From contig NZ_SOGN01000034.1 of NCBI RefSeq assembly GCF_004403395.1, positions 1 to 64,000 of the forward strand: a DNA stretch of 64,000 nucleotides. The letters are read 5' to 3'. The position numbers and the translations under genes are program-made. Position 1 is the stretch's first letter. Each line of letters begins with the position of its first letter. The DNA is from Cryobacterium cheniae (GTDB taxonomy: Bacteria; Actinomycetota; Actinomycetes; Actinomycetales; Microbacteriaceae). Below are positions 1-8,804 of the stretch, piece after piece. The notes beneath the pieces are model-generated. The model ran no database searches, was not told the DNA's origin, and saw only the letters and a list, made by a program, of their open reading frames with translations.

Positions 1-195
1 CTCTGCTGGTACCACCACCACAGCATCGACACCTCCGGCTGGGAAATCCGCATGATCCGCGGCAAACCCGAAGTCCGGGCACCCTTCTGCTACGACCCCC
101 GCCGCACCTGGCGGCCAGCAGCCGGCCATCGGGCGGGGACTCGGAAGGCAAGTCCGCGACTCGGGTCCCGACAGGCTCGACCAGCGTCAACGTGA
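1..195 (+). CDS. C-terminal end of a DUF222/HNH endonuclease-type protein (partial)
   Basis: The frame is open from the first base of the window and stops at 193-195. The translated start LCWYHHHSIDTSGWEIRMI followed by RGKP is the typical end of an actinobacterial HNH domain of the DUF222 family, where CxxHH-like residues close the zinc/metal site. These multicopy proteins are predicted nucleases of unknown biological role. The last 25 or so residues are a basic, low-complexity tail that runs into the tcgaccagcg repeats, so the tail may be repeat-derived. The N-terminal part lies outside the window. Confidence 0.8.
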   Translation, partial: LCWYHHHSIDTSGWEIRMIRGKPEVRAPFCYDPRRTWRPAAGHRAGTRKASPRLGSRQARPAST

Positions 196-272
196 GTTCC
201 CGGGATCGGCTCGCCGGGGTCTTGACGGGTTCGACCAGCGGGAGGTTCGACCAGCGGGAGGTTCGACCAGCA
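174..272. repeat. Short tcgaccagcg tandem/dispersed repeats
   Basis: A 16-base unit ggttcgaccagcggga occurs at 228-243 and 244-259 and begins a third time at 260. A related ggctcgaccagcg copy lies at 174-186 inside the end of the HNH gene. Elements of this kind are common in intergenic DNA and HNH gene tails of Microbacteriaceae (from memory). No function is evident. Confidence 0.7.
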
Positions 273-301
273 GAGGCCCGCACCGCCCTACGATGGCAGG
301 C

Positions 302-961
302 ATGTCCACCTCTCGCGCACCGGTCGCCGGCCTCGTGCTCGCGGCCGGCGCGGGCTCCCGCTACGGGATGCCGAAAGCGCTTGCGCGGGGCGACGACGGT
401 CGCCCCTGGTTGGTGCGCACGATCCGCACGCTCACGGATGCCGGCTGCTCGCCGGTGATCGTCGTGCTCGGGGCCGAAGCAGCAGAGGCCCGAGCCCTGC
501 TCGACGAATCCGGCCTCACCCCGGCGGTCGTCGTCGCCCTGGCCGACGACTGGGCAGAGGGACTCTCCGCGTCCCTGCGGGCGGGCCTCCGGAAGGCAAT
601 CGCCCTGTCGAGCGCGCCGGTCGCTGTGGCGGTCGTTCCGGTCGATGTCCCGGGCCTTCGGCCGAGCACGGTCGCCCGACTGATCGGCACTCTGCCCGGT
701 GATACGAATGCCGACACGAATGCCGACACGAATCCCGACACGGCCGCCGACACGGCGCCGGTCGGTTCGCACACGCTGCGGCAGGCAAGCTTCAACGCCC
801 GTCCGGGTCACCCGGTGGTGATCGGGCGGGCACACTGGGCCGCACTGATCGGCACCGTCACCGGCGACACCGGTGCCCGACCCTACCTGCAGTCCCACGA
901 AACCCGGCTGGTCGACTGCGCCGACCTCGAGACCGGGCTCGACGTCGACACGCGCGACTGA
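302..961 (+). CDS. MocA-like nucleotidyltransferase (molybdenum cofactor cytidylyl/guanylyltransferase family)
   Basis: About 219 residues. The N-terminus carries the nucleotide-binding signature GLVLAAGAGSRYGMPKAL, the LAAGxGxRxGxPK loop of the NTP_transf_3/MobA-MocA family. The acidic PVDVPGL segment near residue 115 matches the metal-binding VDxP region. The family transfers CMP or GMP to molybdopterin; with so many molybdoenzyme genes nearby that role is likely, but the nucleotide cannot be told from sequence. A 12-base tandem repeat near 705-745 encodes a repeated Asp-Thr-Asn-Ala stretch in a loop. An ATG at 293 is an alternative start; 302 fits the usual length better. A separate MobA lies at 16655. 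Confidence 0.8.
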   Translation: MSTSRAPVAGLVLAAGAGSRYGMPKALARGDDGRPWLVRTIRTLTDAGCSPVIVVLGAEAAEARALLDESGLTPAVVVALADDWAEGLSASLRAGLRKAIALSSAPVAVAVVPVDVPGLRPSTVARLIGTLPGDTNADTNADTNPDTAADTAPVGSHTLRQASFNARPGHPVVIGRAHWAALIGTVTGDTGARPYLQSHETRLVDCADLETGLDVDTRD

Positions 962-1060
962 GCCGCGACGGAGCCGCGACGGAGCCGCGAAACTCACCGG
1001 ACAGACCACCACGCCCGCGTGCGCGGAAGTGCCCGACATCCGTGGAATCATGGGGACCAC

Positions 1061-1804
1061 GTGCCCGGCACCCGGGTCAGCACCCCTGCAGACGCGCCCT
1101 CCGTTAGGACCCCCGTGCTCGAGATCCTCCGCCGCCATCCCGCCAACCTGCACCTGGGCCTGATGCTGGCCCTCACCTTCTCCACGGGCGTGGCGGATGC
1201 CGTGGGCTACCTCGGCCTCGACAAGGTCTTCACGGGCAATATGACCGGCAACGTCGTCATCCTCGGAATGGCCATCGCGGGTGCCCCCGGCCTGCCCGTC
1301 GCCGGGCCGCTGCTCGCCCTGTTCACCTTCATGCTCGGCGCCGCCGTCGGCGGACGCGTGCTGCGCCCGGTCGCCATCGGCTGGACCACGCACGCCACCG
1401 TGTTGTTCGGCGCGCAGGGCCTGATCATGCTGGCCCTGGCGATGGTGCTCTTCGCCGGCGGCGGCGTGCCGCCCCAGCCCTTCGACCTCGCGATCACCGG
1501 GTCGCTGGCCGCCGTGATGGGGCTCCAGGCCGCCGTCGCCCGCCACATCGGGGTGAAGGATGTCACGACCGTCGTCGTCACCTCGACCATCACCGGTTTC
1601 GCGGCGGACTCCCGGCTCGGCGGCGGCAAGGGCCAGCCCTGGTTCCGCAGGCTGGCCGCCATCGTGCTCATCCTGATGGGAGCAGGAGTCGGGGCGCTGC
1701 TGCTGACCCAGGGCATCGCCTGGGGCGTCGCCCTGTCGGCGGTGATCACCCTCCTCGTCACCGCCGTCGGCCACGCCGCCGGCCGCCCGCACCACGCACC
1801 CTGA
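1061..1804 (+). CDS. DUF1275 (YoaK-like) membrane protein
   Basis: About 247 residues with roughly six hydrophobic segments. The segment LALTFSTGVADAVGYLGL followed by FTGNMTGNVV is the hallmark of DUF1275/YoaK proteins (GxxDaxsfl and F-x-GNMTGN). No substrate is established for the family, which is often considered a putative transporter. The GTG at 1061 is chosen because gggga sits about six bases upstream; an in-frame upstream ATG at 1019 would add 14 unconserved, His/Arg-rich residues. The gene stands alone between the MocA-like gene and clpS. Confidence 0.8.
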   Translation: MPGTRVSTPADAPSVRTPVLEILRRHPANLHLGLMLALTFSTGVADAVGYLGLDKVFTGNMTGNVVILGMAIAGAPGLPVAGPLLALFTFMLGAAVGGRVLRPVAIGWTTHATVLFGAQGLIMLALAMVLFAGGGVPPQPFDLAITGSLAAVMGLQAAVARHIGVKDVTTVVVTSTITGFAADSRLGGGKGQPWFRRLAAIVLILMGAGVGALLLTQGIAWGVALSAVITLLVTAVGHAAGRPHHAP

Positions 1805-1853
1805 CCGACCCAGCCCGGTTGGAATTGTGCCGGCTCCGTGTGAGGCTTAACCT

Positions 1854-2138
1854 GTGCCGAAGACTGACGAACGACTCGATCTGCGGGGCGCCGTGTCCCT
1901 CGATCGCCCCTGGATCACCATCGTCTGGGACGACCCGGTGAATCTGATGTCCTACGTCTCCTACGTGTTTCGCAGCTACTTCGGCGTCTCCGCCGAGGAA
2001 GCCGAACGCCTGATGCTGCAGGTGCACAACACCGGGAAGGCCGTCGTCGCCACCGGCAACCGGGAAGCGATGGAACGCCACGTCGAGGCCATGCACGGCT
2101 ACGGCCTGTGGGCCACCCTCGCCAAGGCCGACTCGTGA
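1854..2138 (+). CDS. clpS: ATP-dependent Clp protease adaptor ClpS
   Basis: 94 residues. The sequence [20 protein letters not shown] contains the ClpS core motif (DDpvn-mxYV), followed by the helices [16 protein letters not shown] and a C-terminal [11 protein letters not shown]. ClpS binds the N-domain of ClpA/ClpC and delivers N-degron substrates to ClpP. The GTG start has gagg eight bases upstream. The stop codon overlaps the ATG of the DUF2017 gene by one base, the conserved clpS-DUF2017 arrangement of Actinobacteria, which implies co-translation. Confidence 0.95.
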   Translation: MPKTDERLDLRGAVSLDRPWITIVWDDPVNLMSYVSYVFRSYFGVSAEEAERLMLQVHNTGKAVVATGNREAMERHVEAMHGYGLWATLAKADS

Positions 2139-2698
2139 TGCAGTTCATGCAGGCCGGAGAGAATGCCGGCCGCGTGACGGGACGGTTCGAGCCCGTCGAG
2201 GTCGGTCTGCTGCGCCTGGCCGCGAGCCAGCTGATCGAACTGCTGGAAGCCGCCGAAAGCCACGCGGTCGGCACATCCGGCGACCCGGCCCTGCGTCGAC
2301 TGTTGCCTGATGCCTACATCGACGACACGGATGCCGCCGCAGAATTCCGCCGGTTCACCGCCGACGACCTGTTGGAGCGCAAGGTGCGGAACGCCCGGTG
2401 CGTGCTCGCGACACTCGGCGAGGAACCCCTCGACGAGGTCGCCGACGAACCGGACGACGCCGCCCTGCACGCCGCCGCCGATGCCGAAGAACAGCCGGTG
2501 ACCATCGACCTCGACGCCGACGACGTGCAGTCCTGGCTGCGCACGCTCACCGACCTGCGTCTCACCCTCGCCGAACGCCTCGAGATCGGGCCCGACGGGG
2601 TGCCGCAGCGGAGCGACGACGAGGCACCCTTCCTGCACGACGTCTACGACTGGTTCGGCATGGTGCAGGAGTCCCTGGTCTACGCGATCGACGTCTGA
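2138..2698 (+). CDS. DUF2017 family protein
   Basis: About 186 residues starting at the ATG that overlaps the clpS stop (TGATG). It shows the family pattern: an N-terminal FEPVEVGLLRLAASQLIELL helix, a central LLPDAYIDDTDAAAEFRRFT segment, and a C-terminal LTDLRLTLAERLEI followed by VYDWFGMVQESLV. DUF2017 is almost always translationally coupled to clpS in Actinobacteria and is acidic and cytosolic; its biochemical role is not established. A longer frame beginning at 2108 lies inside clpS and is not needed. Confidence 0.9.
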   Translation: MQFMQAGENAGRVTGRFEPVEVGLLRLAASQLIELLEAAESHAVGTSGDPALRRLLPDAYIDDTDAAAEFRRFTADDLLERKVRNARCVLATLGEEPLDEVADEPDDAALHAAADAEEQPVTIDLDADDVQSWLRTLTDLRLTLAERLEIGPDGVPQRSDDEAPFLHDVYDWFGMVQESLVYAIDV

Positions 2699-2714
2699 CA
2701 CCGCCCGCAGCCCC

Positions 2715-2810
<96 letters not shown>

Positions 2811-2815
2811 GGAAT

Positions 2816-4132
2816 CTACAGCTCGGCCGGCACCGCCCGCAGCGCCGCGTACGCGCGCTTGGGCCCGGCCCCGCCCCGCAGCGACGAGCTCAACCGGTCC
2901 AGGCTCCGCCGTGCGCCCCCGTCGAGCGCAAGCAGCTCGGCCATGGCGACCCGGAGCTCATCGGCCGTGACCGTGTTCGGCGCGAGGGCCAGCCCGAATC
3001 CGGCTGCCTCGACCGCGGCGGCCCCGGCGAACTGGTCGGTGGAGAAGGGCAGCAGCAGCAGCGGCACCCCCGACGTCATGGCCTCGGTGACGCTGTTGTT
3101 GCCGCCGTGCGACACCGCCAGCACCGAGCGCTCCAGCAGGGTGACCTGCGGCAAAAAAGCGCGCACGAGCCACGAGTCGGGGATCGGACCGAGCTCGCTC
3201 GGATCGGTGGCCCCGGTGGCGACGGCGACCCGCACCTCGAGTGTGCGGAGCGCCTCGGCCACCCGGGCGAGAACGTCCCCGCGCACCGACAGGAAGCTGC
3301 CGAAACTGACGTAGACGATGGGCAGGTCGCTGTCCGTGGCGAGCCAGGCATCCACCTCCCCGTCCGCGGCCTCCTGGCGCACGGCCGAGCCGAGGAAGGC
3401 GTGCGCCGGCAACAGCTCGCCCCGCGCGGCGGAGTGCAGTTCGGCCGGGTAATTGAGCAGCAGGATGTCCCCGGACTCCATGAAGGCATCCGCGCTCGGC
3501 GTCGCGGCCGGGTCGAGAACCCGCAGGGCGTCGTTCCACTGGGTGGTGAACGCGTCCCGCACGCTCTCGCAGATCGCCCGCAGTGCACCGAGGTCGTCGG
3601 TGTCGGGCGCGAAGGCGAGCGGCCACTCCGGCGGGAAGCCGTAGACCTCCGCGCCCACGGGCAGGGCCGAGGGATGGCCGAGCACCACGTCGGCGTGACG
3701 GATGCCCGCACTGATCAACGCGAGGCGCGCGCTGAAGGCCAGATGGTCGACGATGACGTGGTCGGGTTGCACCTCCGCCACGATGAGCTGCACCGCGCGG
3801 GCCACCTCCACCGGGTTCCAGAGCAGGTCGCTGCTGCGGGCCTCGGCCTGGAAGGTGAGTGTCTCGACCATGCCGCGCCGGGTGGCGTCGAAGAACCCGC
3901 GGAGCGCGTCATCCTCACCCGTCGGCTGCTCCTCGGCGCGGATCGTGCCCGGGTTCGAGCCGCGCCCCAGCTGCAGGTGCACGCGCTCGAAGCCGAACGC
4001 GGCCACGATCTCGGCGGTGGCCGGACCGCTGGCCACCACGACCCGTTCCCCGGCTTCGCGCCAGGCGGTGCCCAGCGTCGCCAGCGGGAACAGGTGCGAG
4101 GCGTAGTCCGGGCTGATGATCAGCAGCGTCAT
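2816..4132 (-). CDS. GT1 (UGT/MGT-like) glycosyltransferase
   Basis: 438 residues, GT-B fold. The N-terminal strand MTLLIISPDYASHLFPLA has the acceptor-binding pattern of macrolide/sterol-type glycosyltransferases. The C-terminal donor-binding segment reads SHGGNNSVTEAMTSGVPLLL followed by LPFSTDQFAGAAAVEAAGFG, the HGGxxS...GxPxxxxPxxxDQ signature for a nucleotide sugar. VIVDHLAF near residue 125 matches the DxxxxxA segment of the N-domain. The start is fixed by a four-base ATGA overlap with the upstream HEAT/GT gene, so both are made from one message. Acceptor and sugar are unknown. The C-terminus abuts the hexamer repeat. Confidence 0.85.
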   Translation of the reverse strand: MTLLIISPDYASHLFPLATLGTAWREAGERVVVASGPATAEIVAAFGFERVHLQLGRGSNPGTIRAEEQPTGEDDALRGFFDATRRGMVETLTFQAEARSSDLLWNPVEVARAVQLIVAEVQPDHVIVDHLAFSARLALISAGIRHADVVLGHPSALPVGAEVYGFPPEWPLAFAPDTDDLGALRAICESVRDAFTTQWNDALRVLDPAATPSADAFMESGDILLLNYPAELHSAARGELLPAHAFLGSAVRQEAADGEVDAWLATDSDLPIVYVSFGSFLSVRGDVLARVAEALRTLEVRVAVATGATDPSELGPIPDSWLVRAFLPQVTLLERSVLAVSHGGNNSVTEAMTSGVPLLLLPFSTDQFAGAAAVEAAGFGLALAPNTVTADELRVAMAELLALDGGARRSLDRLSSSLRGGAGPKRAYAALRAVPAEL

Positions 4133-6387
4133 GAAACGCTCACCAGGTACGCGCCCGACTCGTTGGTGTCGGCAACGTCGCGGTAGACCCGCGTCAACGT
4201 GTCCGCCATGGCCTGGATCGTGAAGGACCGGGACACCATCTCCCCGGCCCGGTCGGCGTACTCCGGGCCGAGGGGGCCGGACGCCAGCTGCAGGGCCGCG
4301 CTGATCCCCCCGGCCAGGGACGCCCGGTTGCCGGTGTCGACGAGGAAACCCGTCACTCCGTGCTCCACATAGGTGGCCGGGCCGCCGGAATTCGGGGCGA
4401 CCACCGTGAGGCCGGTCGCCATGGCCTCGAGCAGGGCGATCCCGAATTCTTCCTTCATGCTCGCGCAGACATACACCCCATGGGGCGCCGCAAGTCCGGG
4501 CCGGCCGTACCGGGCCGCGGCCAGCCAGTGCAGGGCGGTGTCGTTGGTGCGGTGCCCGGCGAGCAGCAAACCCTGACCGGCGGCCTCGCCCGGGTCGACG
4601 ACCGCGTTCATCTGATCCAGCTGGCTTTTCTCGTCGAGCGACGGGGAGTCCAGGTCCCCGCCGAGGATGAGCAGGTTGCAGCGGGCGCGCAGGTCGGCAT
4701 CCGCGGCCCACGCCTGGACCAGGGCTGCCATGCCCTTGACCCGGTGCAGCCGCCCGACGGTGACGGCCAACGGAAGGCCGCGCCGGCTCGGCGGGAGGGT
4801 GGCGAGCAGGTCGTCCAGTTCAGCCAGCGCCGCCGCGCCGGTCGCGCTGGTCGCGCCGGTCCCATCGGCGGACGGGGGTGCGGCGGACGGGGGTGCGGCG
4901 GACGGGGGTGCGGCGGACGGGTCGGCGGTGAGGCGGGCGTCCGCCAGGGCACGCTCGATCATGGCGAGGTCGATGCCCTCCGCGATCACGGAGTGGCGTT
5001 CCGGATGCTGCCGGATGTCGATTCCGACGAGGTCGCGCATGTCGCGCCGCAGCTCGGGCCGCGGGAAGAGCACGGTGTGCGCGGCATCCGCTGCCAGCCG
5101 CTGCACAAGCCGGGCCCGGAACCAGAAGTGCTCGGTCTCGTCGACCGTGCCGAAGTTCGCCCGGGTGAGCGCCCCGGAGGTGTCGAGGGAGTGGATGACG
5201 CTGTGCGGGTCGGGGGCGACCGTGAACACGATCGGGATGTCCAGTTCGCGGGCCACGGTGGAGGCGGCCAGCGTGCCGATGTCGGCCATCCGCAGATGGA
5301 TCGCGTCAACGGTGCCGGCGGCGCGCAGAATGCGACGGATGCCGCGCTCGGTCGCAATCCGCCGCGGCCAGGCGTCGACCGAGGCCACGGGTTCGCCCAG
5401 GAAGGGCACGGTCGCGAAGGCGTGCCCCGCGAGAGTGGAGCCGACCTCGGACAGGCAGCCGAGTCCGCCGGCGAAGCCGCCCCGGGAGAGGGTGAGCACC
5501 CGCTCGACGGATCCGCCGCGCTCGGTGCCACTGCGAACACCGCCGCCGCCGGAGACGAGCGCGTCGCCCAGGCGCACGAGCAGCGTGGCGATGCCGCCGT
5601 TGTCGCCGGCCCCCACCTGGCTGAGCTCGCGGTCGATGTCGGCGTGCAGGAACAGCTGGGCCACCGTGAGCCCCTGGCTCCACGGCGGGCGCGGGTAGGT
5701 CGGCACGGTCAGGTCGATCAGGGCGAGCCGGGCCAGGTCGGCGAGCACCCCGCTGCCCTGCGAGAGGTCGCTGACGATGCTGATGTTGGCGTCGTTCGGC
5801 CCCAGGTCGCCGAGGGCCGCGATCGCGGCCGCGCGCACCTCGTCCGGCTCGGACTCGTCGACGGCGACGCGGCGCAGCAACCGTTCGGGGATCCGCCCGA
5901 CGATGAGGCCCATCGTCTCGACCAGACGGGCGCGGGCGCCGCACTCGTGCACGCCGATCAGCGTGCCCTCAAGGGCGAGCGCCACGTGCTCCGGCACCGA
6001 TGAGCTCCACTGCTCGAGCGTGCGCTGGGCGATCATGCCGGAGAAGCCGCCGTCGACGACCATGCTCAGCAGCCCGGAGAGCGCCGCGAACCGGGGCAGC
6101 CGGGCGCCGAACGCCCAGGCCGCGTGCTCGCGGATGAAACGGGAATCGTGGGTGAGCAGCGACACGAGCACGTCGTCCGCGGACTCGTCGAACACCTGGC
6201 CGAGCGAGTGGATGGCCGCGATCGCGGTCAACTGGTCACCGGGGTCGGTCGCGGCCTGCGCGAGCAGGCGGACGGCGCGAACCCCGCCGTCGCGGCTCGC
6301 TGCGATCGTCAAGTCGTCGGCGCAGCGGATGCCGTCCAGAATCGACCGCGTCTGCCGCATCGCGTCCAGCGTCGTATGGGTTCCCAC
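4129..6387 (-). CDS. HEAT-repeat / GT-B glycosyltransferase fusion
   Basis: About 752 residues from the GTG at 6387. Residues about 10-220 are short amphipathic helical repeats with HEAT character (for example LLTHDSRFIREHAAWAFGAR and DEVRAAAIAALGDLG). From about 235 a glycosyltransferase-4 module follows: N-domain with DAIHLRMADIG, donor domain with LPLAVTVGRLHRVKGMAALV, then ASMKEEFGIALLEAMATGL, the EFGxxxxEAMA nucleotide-sugar motif, and APNSGGPATYV. The order resembles sucrose-phosphate-synthase-like GT4 enzymes. A Pro-Ser-Ala-Ala-Pro linker near 500 is built from 15-base repeats. Up to 16 more residues are possible (ATG at 6435). It heads the operon with the GT1 enzyme; the product is unknown. 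Confidence 0.8.
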   Translation of the reverse strand: MGTHTTLDAMRQTRSILDGIRCADDLTIAASRDGGVRAVRLLAQAATDPGDQLTAIAAIHSLGQVFDESADDVLVSLLTHDSRFIREHAAWAFGARLPRFAALSGLLSMVVDGGFSGMIAQRTLEQWSSSVPEHVALALEGTLIGVHECGARARLVETMGLIVGRIPERLLRRVAVDESEPDEVRAAAIAALGDLGPNDANISIVSDLSQGSGVLADLARLALIDLTVPTYPRPPWSQGLTVAQLFLHADIDRELSQVGAGDNGGIATLLVRLGDALVSGGGGVRSGTERGGSVERVLTLSRGGFAGGLGCLSEVGSTLAGHAFATVPFLGEPVASVDAWPRRIATERGIRRILRAAGTVDAIHLRMADIGTLAASTVARELDIPIVFTVAPDPHSVIHSLDTSGALTRANFGTVDETEHFWFRARLVQRLAADAAHTVLFPRPELRRDMRDLVGIDIRQHPERHSVIAEGIDLAMIERALADARLTADPSAAPPSAAPPSAAPPSADGTGATSATGAAALAELDDLLATLPPSRRGLPLAVTVGRLHRVKGMAALVQAWAADADLRARCNLLILGGDLDSPSLDEKSQLDQMNAVVDPGEAAGQGLLLAGHRTNDTALHWLAAARYGRPGLAAPHGVYVCASMKEEFGIALLEAMATGLTVVAPNSGGPATYVEHGVTGFLVDTGNRASLAGGISAALQLASGPLGPEYADRAGEMVSRSFTIQAMADTLTRVYRDVADTNESGAYLVSVS
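4871..4920. repeat. 15-base tandem repeat inside the glycosyltransferase linker
   Basis: The unit gacgggggtgcggcg occurs three times exactly (4871, 4886, 4901) and begins a fourth time at 4916. On the coding strand it gives a repeated Ser-Ala-Ala-Pro-Pro linker, in frame, so copy-number change would lengthen or shorten the linker without a frameshift. Confidence 0.9.
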
Positions 6388-6488
6388 GGTGCTCTCACTC
6401 TCGTCCGATTCAAGCGATCCGCTCCGAACATACACGGGGCCGATGTCGGAACACCCTGTGAATGAGCAGGATGGAGCAGGATGGAGTC

Positions 6489-8804
6489 ATGACACGACGC
6501 GCTCCGATCGAGGACATCAACGAAGCCGAATTGAGCGTCAAGAAGCCGAAGAAGACCGCGGCCGGGGTGGAGGCTGTTCTGGTGGCGCTCGATCGCGGGT
6601 TCGCGCAGGCCGGCGTGCCCCGCACCGCGAAGGCGCTCCTGCGCCTCAATCAGCGGGACGGCACCGACTGCCCCGGCTGCGCGTGGCCGGAATCGCAGGG
6701 TCACCGCAAGACGGCGGAGTTCTGTGAGAACGGCGCCAAGGCCGTCGCCGAGGAGAGCACCCTCCGCACCGTGACCCCGGCGTTCTGGGCCGAGCACTCG
6801 ATCGAGGAGCTCGCCACGAAGACCGAGTATTGGCTCGGCAACCAGGGCCGCATCACGCATCCGGTGGTCATCCGTCCCGGTGACACGCACTACTCCCAGA
6901 TCTCCTGGAACGACGCCTTCGAGCTCATCGGCGAGCGGATCCGGGCGACGACGCCCGAGCGCACCGTCTTCTACACCTCCGGTCGCACGGCCAACGAGTC
7001 GGCGTTCATGTACCAGCTGTTCGCCCGCTCGATCGGCACGAACAACCTCCCGGACTGTTCGAACATGTGCCACGAGTCGTCCGGCTCCGCCCTGAACCCC
7101 ACCATCGGCATCGGCAAAGGCACGGTCTCCCTGGAGGACATCCACCAGGCCGAACTGATCTTCGTCGTCGGGCAGAACCCGGGCACGAACCACCCGCGGA
7201 TGCTGTCGGCCCTGGCCGAATGCAAGGACAACGGCGGCAAGATCGTCGCCGTGAACCCGCTGCCGGAGGCCGGGCTGTTCAACTTCAAGGACCCGCAGAC
7301 ACCGAAGGGCCTCGTCGGCGGCGGCACGAACCTGGCCGACGAGTTCCTGCAGATCAAGGTCGGCGCCGACCTGGCGTTGTTCCAGGCACTCGGCCACCTG
7401 CTGCTCGAGGAAGAGGAACGCGTACCCGGCTCCGTGGTCGACCACGAGTTCGTCGCGGCCAACACGGACGGCTTCGACGCCTACCGGGCCGCCCGCAAGA
7501 CCATCGACTGGGACGAGACCGAGGCGGCGACGGGGCTGTCCCGGCTGGAGATCGCGACGGTCGCCCGGATGATGGTGAAATCCAAGGCCACCATCATCTG
7601 CTGGGCGCTCGGCCTCACCCAGCAGCCGCACTCCGTGAACACCCTCAAGGAAATCATCAACCTGCTCCTGCTGCAGGGAAACTTCGGCAAGCCGGGCGCC
7701 GGCGCCTGCCCGGTGCGCGGCCACTCCAACGTGCAGGGTGATCGCACCATGGGCGTGTGGGAGAAGCCCAAGGAGCCGATGCTCGCCGCACTGGACAGGG
7801 AATTCGGCATCGAGTCCCCGCGCACGCACGGCCTCGACTCGGTCGACACGGTCGAGGCGTTCGAGAACGACGACGTCGACGTGTTCGTGTCGATGGGCGG
7901 GAACTTCGCGCTCGCGGCCTCTGACACCGAGGCCCTCGGGGCCGCGTTGCAGCGGGTGGGCCTGACCGTGCACGTGTCGACCAAGCCGAACCGTTCCCAT
8001 GTGGTGCACGGGCTCACCTCGCTGATCCTGCCGACGCTCGGCCGCACGGACACCGATGACAAGCATCCGGGCGGCCGCCAGGTGCTCTCCGTGGAGGACT
8101 CCATGTCCGTGGTGCGCACCACCCAGGGCCGGCTGAAGCCGGTCTCTGAGCACCTGCTCGCCGAACCGGTGATCATCGCCCGTATGGCCACCGCCACCCT
8201 CGGCGAGGACCACCCGGTCGACTGGAAGGCGATGGCGGAGGACTACGACGTCGTCCGCGACCACATCGCCCGCGTGCTGCCGGGCTTCGCGGACTTCAAC
8301 ACACGCCTGAAGACGAAGAACGGCTTCGTGCTGCCCAACCCGCCGCGCGACACCCGCAGCTTCGCCACCGACATCGGCCGGGCCCGGTTCACGGTCAGCC
8401 CGCTCGAGTACCTCACCCCGCCGGCCGGACACCTGATCCTGCAGACCATGCGCAGCCACGACCAGTACAACACCACGTTCTACGGGCTGGACGACCGCTA
8501 CCGCGGTATCGCCGACGGCCGCCGGGTCATCCTGATCCACCAGGACGACGCCACCGACCTGGGCTTCGCGGACCGCGACATGGTCGACGTGATCAGCACC
8601 TTCCAGGGCGAGGAGCGCCGCGCCGACGAGTTCCGCCTGGTGGTCTATCCCACCCCGCGGGGCTGTGCGGCGGCGTACTTCCCCGAGGCGAACGCCCTGA
8701 TGCACCGCGAGCTCGTGGCCCGGGAGTCGAACACCCCCGGCTACAAGGCCATGTCGGTGCGGTTCATCCCGCACGAGGGCGCGAATTCGGCGCCGCCGGC
8801 ATGA
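6489..8804 (+). CDS. FdhF/YdeP family molybdopterin oxidoreductase (formate dehydrogenase-like)
   Basis: About 771 residues. It has the YdeP-type N-terminal cysteine motif CPGCAWP instead of a full FDH [4Fe-4S] box, then WGN-like SYSQISWNDAF-type sequence, FYTSGRTANESAFMYQLFAR, and NLPDCSNMCHESSG, where the Cys before His corresponds to the Sec/Cys molybdenum ligand of FDH-H. A molydopterin-dinucleotide-binding C-domain follows (QYNTTFYGLDDRYRGI). YdeP-type enzymes are bis-MGD proteins of uncertain substrate; formate is possible. The ATG at 6489 has agg eight bases upstream; 6462 is an alternative. fdhD and moaA lie nearby, and the stop overlaps the PAP2 gene by four bases. Confidence 0.85.
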   Translation: MTRRAPIEDINEAELSVKKPKKTAAGVEAVLVALDRGFAQAGVPRTAKALLRLNQRDGTDCPGCAWPESQGHRKTAEFCENGAKAVAEESTLRTVTPAFWAEHSIEELATKTEYWLGNQGRITHPVVIRPGDTHYSQISWNDAFELIGERIRATTPERTVFYTSGRTANESAFMYQLFARSIGTNNLPDCSNMCHESSGSALNPTIGIGKGTVSLEDIHQAELIFVVGQNPGTNHPRMLSALAECKDNGGKIVAVNPLPEAGLFNFKDPQTPKGLVGGGTNLADEFLQIKVGADLALFQALGHLLLEEEERVPGSVVDHEFVAANTDGFDAYRAARKTIDWDETEAATGLSRLEIATVARMMVKSKATIICWALGLTQQPHSVNTLKEIINLLLLQGNFGKPGAGACPVRGHSNVQGDRTMGVWEKPKEPMLAALDREFGIESPRTHGLDSVDTVEAFENDDVDVFVSMGGNFALAASDTEALGAALQRVGLTVHVSTKPNRSHVVHGLTSLILPTLGRTDTDDKHPGGRQVLSVEDSMSVVRTTQGRLKPVSEHLLAEPVIIARMATATLGEDHPVDWKAMAEDYDVVRDHIARVLPGFADFNTRLKTKNGFVLPNPPRDTRSFATDIGRARFTVSPLEYLTPPAGHLILQTMRSHDQYNTTFYGLDDRYRGIADGRRVILIHQDDATDLGFADRDMVDVISTFQGEERRADEFRLVVYPTPRGCAAAYFPEANALMHRELVARESNTPGYKAMSVRFIPHEGANSAPPA

